A stretch of 9,273 nucleotides of DNA from an uncultured Prevotellaceae bacterium (GTDB taxonomy: Bacteria; Bacteroidota; Bacteroidia; Bacteroidales; Bacteroidaceae), in assembly GCA_902477365.1 (NCBI GenBank), contig CABSGW010000096.1:1-9273 (forward strand). The letters are read 5' to 3'. Every line of letters starts with the position of its first letter. Position 1 is the stretch's first letter. The position numbers and the translations under genes were made by a program. The notes below the pieces were generated by a model. The model worked only from the letters and a program-made list of their open reading frames with translations. It searched no databases and was not told the DNA's origin. Shown piece by piece: positions 1 through 6,184 of the stretch.

Positions 1-1050
1 ATTCTTGCTCACACGGCCAACGATGTCCACATGGCCGTATCCGATGTCGGCCCCGCAATAACGGCGGTCGGCCAGGGCTATCAGGTCACCGTTTTTGGCC
101 GTGGCAATGGCCGGAATGCGGTAAGGAACGTTGTATTTGTCTCCTGTTGTGAAAAGAGCCAAAGCGCCCTCGGTAGATGCCGGCTCAAGCGTGGCTTTCA
201 CCTGAAGCGGACGGTTACCGCGTCCGCGCGATGAGAGGTAAAGCGTCTGTTGGTAAGTGGGACTGCCCGTTCCGTAACTCCATCCTTTGAATGCATAGCC
301 GCGATAGGTATCGGCCACGTCCAGTTTCAATGTTCCCTTCGAGGGGATATAGTAAATATGTGGTTGGTTCAGGTTTTTCAGGCTGACATGGATATTGAAT
401 TCACCGGCTACTTGTTTGGCTGTGTCGCATGTGATGTTCAGAATGGCCATGTCCGAACCCACATCCGGGCGTAGCTGGAGTGTGGTGATGTAGTTGAATG
501 TCAGTTCCATGGTAGACGAAGCGTCTACTATGCGCCAGCGGCTTCCGGGTACGGCTGCCGAAAAGAGCTTCAACTCGCCTTGTTGGCCTCCAAAACCGTT
601 TATGGCTGCTGTTTTGGCTGTATGACCAACAGGGAAAATACGGTATCCGCCGTTTTTGGCTGCTTGCAGACTGTCGGTGTCCAGCATCCAGCGGGTGGAA
701 CGAGAAGGCGTGTTCATTAAAACGGACTGCCCTTCTGCTGCTTCGCGGATGCCCAGTGCCTTTTGGGCTCCTGTGGCCTTGTTGTAGATTTTAAAGTTGC
801 GCGCTGTGCCCACAAAGCACCAGAGTTGTTTTTCGGAAGTATAATCTACTGCCTGTAATTTGGGGGTTGCGTCGTCCGGTTGCATCAGCGTCCATGCATA
901 ATTGGTGTTGGGAGCATAACTGATTCGCACCCATTTTTCGCCATACCGGCGGCTAAACGGATCGGCTGCTTGTACCAGTGTGGTGATACATAAGAGTGAC
1001 AATAAAAGTAGGGTCCTGTATGAACGGCCGGAATGTAGGCTTTTTATCAT
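1..1050 (-). CDS. Secreted exo-alpha-sialidase (GH33-type), N-terminal 350 residues, truncated by the window edge
   Basis: Likely releases terminal sialic acid from host glycans outside the cytoplasm. The ATG at 1048-1050 opens a frame with no stop down to base 1. Residues 1-29 form a signal peptide (hydrophobic TLLLLSLLCITTLV, then QAA). Residues 30-180 look like a ricin-type beta-trefoil: they contain FKIYNKATG (86-94) and QxW-like turns at QLW (75-77), TRW (119-121) and SRW (170-172). Residues 185-290 are a beta-rich linker containing GYAFKGW (251-257). The sialidase domain begins with YRIPA (310-314); R311 would be the first arginine of the substrate-binding triad, and D335 in GADIG is the likely acid/base aspartate. 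The remaining triad residues, Asp boxes, tyrosine and glutamate lie outside the window. The family call rests on about 50 residues but the RIP-to-Asp spacing fits well. It is transcribed separately from the upstream genes, behind a terminator. Confidence 0.8.
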   Translation of the reverse strand, partial: MIKSLHSGRSYRTLLLLSLLCITTLVQAADPFSRRYGEKWVRISYAPNTNYAWTLMQPDDATPKLQAVDYTSEKQLWCFVGTARNFKIYNKATGAQKALGIREAAEGQSVLMNTPSRSTRWMLDTDSLQAAKNGGYRIFPVGHTAKTAAINGFGGQQGELKLFSAAVPGSRWRIVDASSTMELTFNYITTLQLRPDVGSDMAILNITCDTAKQVAGEFNIHVSLKNLNQPHIYYIPSKGTLKLDVADTYRGYAFKGWSYGTGSPTYQQTLYLSSRGRGNRPLQVKATLEPASTEGALALFTTGDKYNVPYRIPAIATAKNGDLIALADRRYCGADIGYGHVDIVGRVSKN

Positions 1051-1078
1051 GATGGATATTATTTGGCAAATTTGGTCT

Positions 1079-1086
1079 CTAAATTA
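1079..1086 (-). promoter_or_regulatory. Possible Bacteroides -7 element for the sialidase
   Basis: On the minus strand this reads TAATTTAG, seven of eight positions of the Bacteroides sigma-ABfr -7 consensus TAnnTTTG. It would put the transcript start about 20 to 25 bases before the ATG at 1050. No TTTG -33 box is found at the expected spacing, so this is only a candidate. The rest of 1051-1203 is AT-rich and I see no gene in it. Confidence 0.3.
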
Positions 1087-1203
1087 CGCATTTTTGGGCG
1101 AATATGGCTTGTTGGCTGTTTCTATTTACCTATTTTTAACAACGGGGCGTGGAATCGTAAGATGTGTGCCGTTTAGCCGTGTAAAGGGTGTTGCTTTTCA
1201 ATG

Positions 1204-1259
1204 AAAAAACGGGCAGACAGCCGGCTTTTGATAGGTATCATGCGCACGGTGTCCGCCCG
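1204..1259 (-). terminator. Rho-independent terminator after the DUF4488-type gene cluster
   Basis: On the minus strand CGGGCGGACA (1259-1250) pairs with TGTCTGCCCG (1219-1210), a 10-bp GC-rich stem with one G-U pair, followed directly by six T (1209-1204). The 30-base loop could fold further; it contains the palindromes TGCGCA and GCCGGC. It lies 30 bases after the stop of the gene ending at 1290 and would insulate the sialidase from that unit. Confidence 0.85.
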
Positions 1260-1289
1260 TTGAAGGGGGCATTGTTTTCTGCTTGTTGC

Positions 1290-1736
1290 TTAGTTGTTTT
1301 GTGGCTTGGGTAACGAAACGCGCTTCCATATTTCGCGTCCTTCTTTTTTTGAATTGGCCAGCTTGTAACTGATGATAAGCATCTCGTCGTCAAACAGTTT
1401 ATATTTTAAATTTGTTTTTGTTCCCTCAATGGATGGATTCATGGCCGACTTGCCGATGGTTTCCGTATAGGTGCTGTCGGTGTCGATGGTATAAGTACCT
1501 TCGGTGGTTTTGAACGATGCGTTGCTTTTAGGCGGAATGACAATCAGGCTGAAATTCCCATCTGTTTGGATCAGTTTCCATACAGGCATGGCGTAAAGCT
1601 TTATGTTGTTGTCTTCGGTTTGCTGCCGTTCCAATTGTTGCCAAATACCGGTAAGCGGGTGAGCCAGGCTTTGTGCCTGTAAAAGTGCGCATGCACCGAA
1701 AAGTAATCCTGCGCAAAGAGTTCCGATTCTTTTCAT
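1290..1736 (-). CDS. Secreted DUF4488-like protein, third of three paralogues
   Basis: A 148-residue secreted protein of unknown function. I chose the ATG at 1734-1736 over an in-frame start at 1778 because it gives MKRIGTLCAG, matching MKRIKILCAG in the neighbouring paralogue. The signal peptide ends at LLQA|Q (after residue 21), a typical Bacteroidetes signal peptidase I site; C15 gives a weak alternative lipobox. The mature part has HPLTGIWQQ (26-34), PVWK (51-54), GTYTIDTDSTYTE (80-92) and EIWKRV (135-140), all shared with the two genes upstream. The early GxW resembles the first strand of lipocalin/calycin barrels, so a small beta-barrel is plausible; this is inference. It is the last gene of the cluster, 129 bases after its paralogue, and ends at a strong terminator. 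The DUF4488 family name is recalled from sequence character, not searched. Confidence 0.8.
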   Translation of the reverse strand: MKRIGTLCAGLLFGACALLQAQSLAHPLTGIWQQLERQQTEDNNIKLYAMPVWKLIQTDGNFSLIVIPPKSNASFKTTEGTYTIDTDSTYTETIGKSAMNPSIEGTKTNLKYKLFDDEMLIISYKLANSKKEGREIWKRVSLPKPQNN

Positions 1737-1772
1737 GATAATCTGGTTTTTAGGGGTTATATGTATATTTTG

Positions 1773-1800
1773 AATCAACCAAACAACCGGGTTGGTGATT
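1773..1800 (-). other. Imperfect inverted repeat between two paralogous genes
   Basis: Bases 1773-1782 (AATCAACCAA) pair with 1792-1800 (TTGGTGATT), nine base pairs with one bulged A and a 9-base loop. It lies in the 129-base gap between the second and third genes of the cluster. No T-run follows on either strand, so it is not a standard terminator. An attenuation or RNA-processing role is possible but unsupported. Confidence 0.3.
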
Positions 1801-1865
1801 CTTGTAGGGGGAGTTGTCTGTTGCTGAATACTCTCCTAATAATATAGGTGAAGACCGTAAAATAG

Positions 1866-2309
1866 TTATTTCTGCTTAGGCAAAAAATCTACTCGTGTCC
1901 ACACTTCACTTGCTTCTTGTGTTCTTCCCGGAAGGGTGTATCTTACCGTCAGTATTTTATTTTGGGCGATACTGTATTTCAGTGCGTTGTTCTTTCCTTG
2001 TATGTCGGGATTTGCACCCGAATCGCGGATGAATTCCGTATAAGTGCTGTCGTTGTCGATGGTATAAGTGCCTTCGGCGGTTTTAATGGAAAAACCGCTT
2101 TGGGAAGCTATCATGAATACGGAATAAGCTCCATCTTGTTGATAAACTTTCCATACCGGGACCTGCGAATAAAATAACTTGTCGCCTTCGGTCTTCTGGA
2201 GGGCCAGTTGTTGCCATACGCCTACCAGCGGATGGCTGATCTTTTGTGCGTGAAGAACGGCACATGCACCGAGAATGAATCCCGCGCAGAGAATTTTAAT
2301 TCTTTTCAT
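1866..2309 (-). CDS. Secreted DUF4488-like protein, second of three paralogues
   Basis: A 147-residue secreted protein of unknown function, starting at the ATG 2307-2309. The signal peptide is MKRIKILCAGFILGACAVLHA with likely cleavage before Q22; LGAC at 12-15 could also be read as a poor lipobox. Core landmarks are HPLVGVWQQ (26-34), PVWK (51-54), GTYTIDNDSTYTE (80-92) and EVWTRV (135-140), in nearly the same positions as the gene downstream, which it also resembles at DNA level. The pattern (GxW near the N-terminus, PVWK, YTE, then E-x-W-x-R at the end) defines the shared domain. It starts 34 bases after the stop of the TonB-fusion gene and is probably co-transcribed with it. Location is likely periplasmic or outer-membrane-facing; substrate or partner unknown. 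Confidence 0.8.
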   Translation of the reverse strand: MKRIKILCAGFILGACAVLHAQKISHPLVGVWQQLALQKTEGDKLFYSQVPVWKVYQQDGAYSVFMIASQSGFSIKTAEGTYTIDNDSTYTEFIRDSGANPDIQGKNNALKYSIAQNKILTVRYTLPGRTQEASEVWTRVDFLPKQK

Positions 2310-2343
2310 GGTGTTTGTGTTATTAAATGAGTATTGTCCGGGG

Positions 2344-3144
2344 TTACGGTTTGAAGGATACGGGTACTGTCATATACACTTTGACAGGCACTCCTTTCTC
2401 TTTCCCCGGTTTGAATTTCAGGTCTTTGATCACCCGGATGGCTTCTGCGTCGAACAAAGTGCCGGCCGAGGTGAATATTTCCGTACTGACAACTTCGCCT
2501 TTCTCGTCTACGATGAAACGGATGGTCGCTGTGGCCTCTCCTCCTTTACCGGCAAGTGCCGCAGGGTATTGGGCTGTTTGGGCAATGCGGGTCATCATGG
2601 CGGTAGTACCTCCCGGATATTCCGGCATTTGCTCCGCTATATGATAGACACCGTTCGAGGCCCGTTTTTGGGGAGCTTCTTGTTGGGCGTTTTCCTCTCC
2701 CAGCGTTTCGGGGCTGTCCACCTTGATGCGTTTCCATAACTCAATGCCGTCTTCGTTGGCACCGGGTATGCGGTAAGAAACTTCGAGCAGGTCGTTGCCG
2801 TGGAAGTTGAAGGTCAGTTTGTTTTCTTTTTGTGCGATGCGGGGCGAGGTGGATGTCTCGGCTACGTATTCGGTGTACTGGTTGTTTGTTTCCACCTTGT
2901 AGCTTCCCCGGTTGGTTATAACGGCGCTGTTTTGCCCGTTTTGCCACATAAAAGTGCAAAATGTTCCGTCGTCGTTGATGTTTTTCCATACGGGCATATA
3001 AACCATCCGTGTTGCACCGTCGGTTGTTTTGGGGTAACACATCTGCCATACACCGATGAGCTTGTTCTGAATGGGTTGTGCCTGTAGCTGATTAGCGGCT
3101 ATCAATGTGATAAGACAGGCGAGTAGAACTATTTTTTGTTTCAT
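2344..3144 (-). CDS. DUF4488-like domain fused to a TonB C-terminal domain
   Basis: A 266-residue two-domain envelope protein. Residues 1-22 are a signal sequence (MKQKIVLLACLITLIAANQLQA, cleavage before Q23). Residues 25-141 form the same domain as the two genes downstream: LIGVWQM (29-35), MPVWK (50-54), QYTEYV (89-94) and ELWKRI (135-140). A polar linker (142-165) leads to a TonB_C domain (about 170-266): PEYPGG (174-179), FIVDEKGEVVSTE (210-222), FDAEAI (231-236), FKPGKEKGVPV (244-254) and the closing VPVSF. TonB_C domains normally contact TonB boxes of outer-membrane transporters, but this protein has no clear N-terminal membrane anchor or proline-rich spanning region and no ExbB/ExbD nearby, so classic energy transduction is doubtful. 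It is first in its operon, behind a good promoter. Confidence 0.85.
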   Translation of the reverse strand: MKQKIVLLACLITLIAANQLQAQPIQNKLIGVWQMCYPKTTDGATRMVYMPVWKNINDDGTFCTFMWQNGQNSAVITNRGSYKVETNNQYTEYVAETSTSPRIAQKENKLTFNFHGNDLLEVSYRIPGANEDGIELWKRIKVDSPETLGEENAQQEAPQKRASNGVYHIAEQMPEYPGGTTAMMTRIAQTAQYPAALAGKGGEATATIRFIVDEKGEVVSTEIFTSAGTLFDAEAIRVIKDLKFKPGKEKGVPVKVYMTVPVSFKP

Positions 3145-3190
3145 AATGCACAGGTTTTAGATAAAGACCTAATTTCAATCGGTTATAGGG

Positions 3191-3222
3191 CAAAAGTAGT
3201 TTTTTTGCTCAATAAAAGCAAA
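3191..3222 (-). promoter_or_regulatory. Bacteroides-type promoter of the DUF4488-like operon
   Basis: On the minus strand a TTTG -33 box (3222-3219) is followed after 20 bases by TACTTTTG (3198-3191), an exact match to the TAnnTTTG -7 consensus. Box order and spacing fit the known Bacteroides primary promoter. Transcription would begin near 3184, leaving a leader of about 40 bases before the ATG at 3144. The surrounding 3145-3360 gap is AT-rich and holds no gene; I see no convincing terminator for the WbqC gene in it. Confidence 0.6.
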
Positions 3223-3360
3223 CTATATTTCAGTTATTTTTGCAAAGATGCCCTTTTTTTGTTTAGAATGACGGCTGGCACGTAGAAAGAGAACCGTGAA
3301 ATGAGGGCTTGGCCCGGTGTTTTGTTCTTTGTAGAAGTGCTTATCCGTGCAGCAAAAAGG

Positions 3361-3996
3361 CTATTCGGACAAGCAGGAATTCCTCAACGTAATAAGTCCC
3401 TCGGGACCCATGTTGAACAACAGGTCTGCTATGCTGAGGTTCGGCAGGAAACCGTGCCGTTGTTCAAATACCTGGTAGTAACGGCGTGGTGTGAACGTAT
3501 TGTCGTCCCGGTAGTCGCGTTTAGGATGGATGGCTTCTCTGAAATCGACCGTGTCGGGCGTGGGCTGCATATAGGCTTCGGTTCGCCGGCATTGCGGGTG
3601 TAGGTTCAGTAGTTCGCAAACCTTGTTTTGCAACGCTTCATTGAAGTCGGCCAAAAAAAGGTAACGTTCTTCGTAGAAGGGGCGCAGATCGTCTGCGTAA
3701 TACTCAAAGTAGGGACTGTTTTCGTAAGCGCTGACCAGGGCGTTCCAATGCAGATGTCGCCAGTTGCCGTGGTCGCTGATGCGCACGTCGTACATGGGTG
3801 TTTTTCCTTCGGGCCGGAGTGTGACGGGCACGGTGAGCGCAAGCGGACCGTCTGCGGTGGCTATGACGCAACGGTTACGATAGGTTTGCTTTATGTAGTG
3901 GTCATGTTGTTCGGTCAGGCACAGGGGGTGACGGAACAATTTGGTATAATATTGTATAGGCGCCAGATAGGCCGAGGTGAGTAAGGCTGTCTCCAT
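3361..3996 (-). CDS. WbqC-family protein
   Basis: A 211-residue cytoplasmic-looking protein with no signal peptide or membrane segment. The start LLTSAYLAPIQYYTKLF (residues 5-21) is the characteristic N-terminus of the WbqC family, and later stretches such as HYIKQTYRNRC (33-43), DHGNWRHLHWNAL (75-87) and YENSPYFEYYADDL (91-104) also fit. The family is named after a gene in an E. coli O-antigen cluster and its biochemical role is not settled. Here it is the last gene of the dapB-lepB unit, starting 18 bases after the stop of the degenerate signal-peptidase gene, so it is probably co-expressed with protein-export functions and not with a polysaccharide cluster. Length is normal for the family and the frame is intact. 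Confidence 0.85.
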   Translation of the reverse strand: METALLTSAYLAPIQYYTKLFRHPLCLTEQHDHYIKQTYRNRCVIATADGPLALTVPVTLRPEGKTPMYDVRISDHGNWRHLHWNALVSAYENSPYFEYYADDLRPFYEERYLFLADFNEALQNKVCELLNLHPQCRRTEAYMQPTPDTVDFREAIHPKRDYRDDNTFTPRRYYQVFEQRHGFLPNLSIADLLFNMGPEGLITLRNSCLSE

Positions 3997-4014
3997 ACCG
4001 GAATGTGTAGAACG

Positions 4015-4737
4015 TCAGGGAAGTGGTAGAAAAAAACGGTTATTTCTGAATCGCTTGTAAAGAGGCATGGTCGGGTCGGTCGAGAATGTGACCATTCGCG
4101 CCTTGCCGATAAGATGGGTTTCGGGGACAAATCCGAAATAGCGCGAATCGTTCAGGTCGGATTCACGTCCTGATGCTACCCAATAGTAGTCTTGCCGCAT
4201 CCGTATGGTTTGCACCGGGCGGTTGTCTACCCATAAGGTGTCGCCTTGAATCCGCGCTGTTCTGCCTTCGTGCAGGTTCAGGGTGTTACATAACAAGTGC
4301 ATGTTCCACGGTGTCACCTGCACGGTTTGTTTCCATCCGGGCACGACAAACGGCATCAACGTACTGCTGGCGTGGCGGGAAGACACCAGGCGGCGATTCC
4401 AGGTGAACCATACCGTGTCTCCAGGTACAGCCGTACAGCGGGCGATACACACCGGCCTTTGTTCAATGTCCGGCTCTTTGGAGTCCGGCTGATTGAAGGC
4501 TATCCATTCACCGCGTTGTACGGGATTGTTACCCCATCGGTGGTATCCCCACAACGCACTGAAAGGGAGGCGCAGGCCGTATGTGGTACGGGTCACCAGT
4601 ACCCGGTCTCCCCGGTAAAATACAGGCTCTTTTCCGTTTGTCGATACGGTGTACTGGCTCAGCAACAGCATCCACACTATACCTCCCAGCAGGAATGCCA
4701 CGAGCAATGCAATGATGAAGTGAAGCCAGTTTCGCAT
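4015..4737 (-). CDS. S26 signal peptidase I-like protein lacking the catalytic Ser/Lys dyad
   Basis: A 240-residue protein, homologous to the LepB encoded just upstream but apparently inactive. I start it at ATG 4735-4737; a TTG two codons earlier is the alternative. Residues 5-27 are one N-terminal membrane segment. The box B equivalent is YRGDRVLVTRTTYG (41-54), aligning with LVGDYLFVSKMSYG of LepB, but the position of catalytic Ser90 is a glycine (G35, in STNGKEP). The box D equivalent is CIARCTAVPGD (97-107), where LepB has YVKRCVGMPGQ, so the general-base lysine is alanine (A99). The C-terminal YYWVASGRES and DSRYFGFVPE keep the fold signature but lose GDNRD. It begins 11 bases after the lepB stop, so the two are co-expressed. 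A binding, chaperone or regulatory role toward LepB or preproteins is possible but inferred. Confidence 0.85.
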   Translation of the reverse strand: MRNWLHFIIALLVAFLLGGIVWMLLLSQYTVSTNGKEPVFYRGDRVLVTRTTYGLRLPFSALWGYHRWGNNPVQRGEWIAFNQPDSKEPDIEQRPVCIARCTAVPGDTVWFTWNRRLVSSRHASSTLMPFVVPGWKQTVQVTPWNMHLLCNTLNLHEGRTARIQGDTLWVDNRPVQTIRMRQDYYWVASGRESDLNDSRYFGFVPETHLIGKARMVTFSTDPTMPLYKRFRNNRFFLPLP

Positions 4738-4748
4738 GGGCAAGTTGG

Positions 4749-6161
4749 TTATTTGATGTTGTCAACCATCCGGAAGAAGCGGTCCCAGCGTATTTTTCCA
4801 TCAGTCCATCCGTAGTCCGGATTGAGGGAGAGCCATACAAAGATAGGCTTTCCGACGATATGGTCTTCGGGTACAAAGCCCCAGCAACGCGAGTCGGCCG
4901 AGTTGTCGCGGTTGTCGCCCATCATCCAATAATAATCCATTTTAAAGGTGTAACGGCTGGCGGGTTTTCCGTTCAGCAGAATCTGTCCGTCGCGAACCTC
5001 CAGTTCATTACCTTCATAAATGCGGATAGGGCGCTCGTACACAGGAAGGTTTTCAAATGTAAGCTCCAGTGTTTCGCCTTTCTTGGGAATCCATATAGGT
5101 CCGTAGTCATAGGTTGTCCATCCCGTCACAAGGTTGTGCGGATACAGTCCAATGTTGTTTCCGGGAGTAGCTTCGATGCTTTCCACAATGTCGGGGCGTG
5201 CTTTCAGCGCCTGGTAGGCACGTTGGGTAAGCGGCATCCAGCGCAGGGCGTAATCGTCAGGAGCGGCCATCGAAAGGTCCTCCATACTGATACCCAGGTC
5301 GCGCAGCATCTCTTCGGGCGGATTCGAACGGAAGCGTACCAGGTAATTGTATTGTACATTATCCGGCTCTTTGTTCGGTTTTCCGTCCAGGTAAACGATG
5401 CGGTTCTTTATTTGCAGGGTCTGGCCCGGCATGCCTACGCACCGTTTCACGTAGTTCTCGCGGCGGTCAACAGGGCGACTTGTTATTCCGCCATACAGCT
5501 GAGGGTTCTGCTCCATGAAATATCGTCCTGCGGCATATTGTTGCTCGAAGAACGGGCGTTGTGCCGCTGCACTCAGCGAATCGAGCCCCGAGAAAGGAAG
5601 CAACTCCGCTCCCTTTTGGTAACAGAGCGTATAGAAGTCGCTGTTTTGCATGTTCAGTGCCACGGTGTCTCCTGCCGGATAGTTGAATACGACGATATCA
5701 TTCAGTTTCACGTCGCCAAAACCTTTCACGCGGCGATATTCCCATTGCGGCCATTCCAGGTAAGACTTGCAGTTGAAGACCGGCAGCGTATGCGAGGTGA
5801 GCGGCATGGTGAGCGGCGTTTGCGGCACGCGTGGCCCGTAACTCATTTTGCTTACAAAAAGGTAGTCGCCCACCAGCAGGCTTTTTTCAAGCGACGAGGA
5901 GGGAATAACGAAATTCTGGAAGAAATAGAGATTCACAAAGTAGATGGCTACCAGTGCGAATACAATGGCGTCTACCCAGCTCATGACAGTGCGCACAGCC
6001 GGGTTCTTACTCTTTCTCCACCACGACCAAGGTATTTTCTTGGTGATGTATGCATCAATAATGAAAGGTACGACCAGCAGTCCCCACCAGCTTCCTACCC
6101 ATAGCAGGAACGACAGGTACAAGACCAGTGCAACGGTACATTTTATATAAGATAACTTCAT
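4749..6161 (-). CDS. lepB: Signal peptidase I (long Bacteroidetes form)
   Basis: Cleaves signal peptides from exported preproteins at the outer face of the inner membrane. The protein is 470 residues. Hydrophobic segments at about 8-38 and 62-82 anchor it. Box B is VIPSSSLEKSLLVGDYLFV (85-103), with nucleophile Ser90 and Leu91 where most bacterial enzymes have Met. Box D is NYVKRCVGMPG (236-246), with general base Lys239. Box E is GDNRDNSADSR (415-425). Long insertions lie between boxes B and D (about 115-235) and D and E (about 262-400), explaining its length against about 320 residues in E. coli; this is usual for the phylum. Both catalytic residues are present, so this is the active enzyme of the pair. 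It starts 23 bases after the dapB stop and is followed by its degenerate paralogue. Confidence 0.95.
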   Translation of the reverse strand: MKLSYIKCTVALVLYLSFLLWVGSWWGLLVVPFIIDAYITKKIPWSWWRKSKNPAVRTVMSWVDAIVFALVAIYFVNLYFFQNFVIPSSSLEKSLLVGDYLFVSKMSYGPRVPQTPLTMPLTSHTLPVFNCKSYLEWPQWEYRRVKGFGDVKLNDIVVFNYPAGDTVALNMQNSDFYTLCYQKGAELLPFSGLDSLSAAAQRPFFEQQYAAGRYFMEQNPQLYGGITSRPVDRRENYVKRCVGMPGQTLQIKNRIVYLDGKPNKEPDNVQYNYLVRFRSNPPEEMLRDLGISMEDLSMAAPDDYALRWMPLTQRAYQALKARPDIVESIEATPGNNIGLYPHNLVTGWTTYDYGPIWIPKKGETLELTFENLPVYERPIRIYEGNELEVRDGQILLNGKPASRYTFKMDYYWMMGDNRDNSADSRCWGFVPEDHIVGKPIFVWLSLNPDYGWTDGKIRWDRFFRMVDNIK

Positions 6162-6184
6162 AGCGTGTTTTGAAATGTCTGGTT

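Noticed and set aside
980..1204. Plus-strand open frame of 74 codons with a hydrophobic stretch
   Set aside because: It overlaps the sialidase start and its upstream region antisense, and the stop is next to the T-run of the terminator. No ribosome-binding or promoter evidence.
1737..1778. Upstream N-terminal extension of the third paralogue (start at 1778)
   Set aside because: It would place 14 extra residues before a clear signal peptide that aligns with the paralogue's start, and would overlap the inverted repeat.
1800..1865. Separate promoter for the third paralogue
   Set aside because: AT-rich TATATTATTAG-like sequence is present but no TAnnTTTG with a matching -33 box.
2275..2739. Plus-strand open frame of 154 codons
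   Set aside because: Antisense to the TonB-domain gene, and the protein shows no family signature.
3145..3360. Terminator for the dapB-lepB operon
   Set aside because: Only short stems are present (for example GGGC/GCCC at about 3305-3315, ACGGTT/AGCCGT at about 3270-3297 on the minus strand), none followed by a T-run.
3301..3603. Plus-strand open frame of 100 codons
   Set aside because: Mostly antisense to the WbqC-family gene, with no motif or promoter to support it.
4860..6104. Plus-strand open frame of 414 codons
   Set aside because: It lies entirely antisense to lepB, whose catalytic boxes are unmistakable, and its translation has no recognisable domain. Long antisense frames are common opposite genes of this composition.
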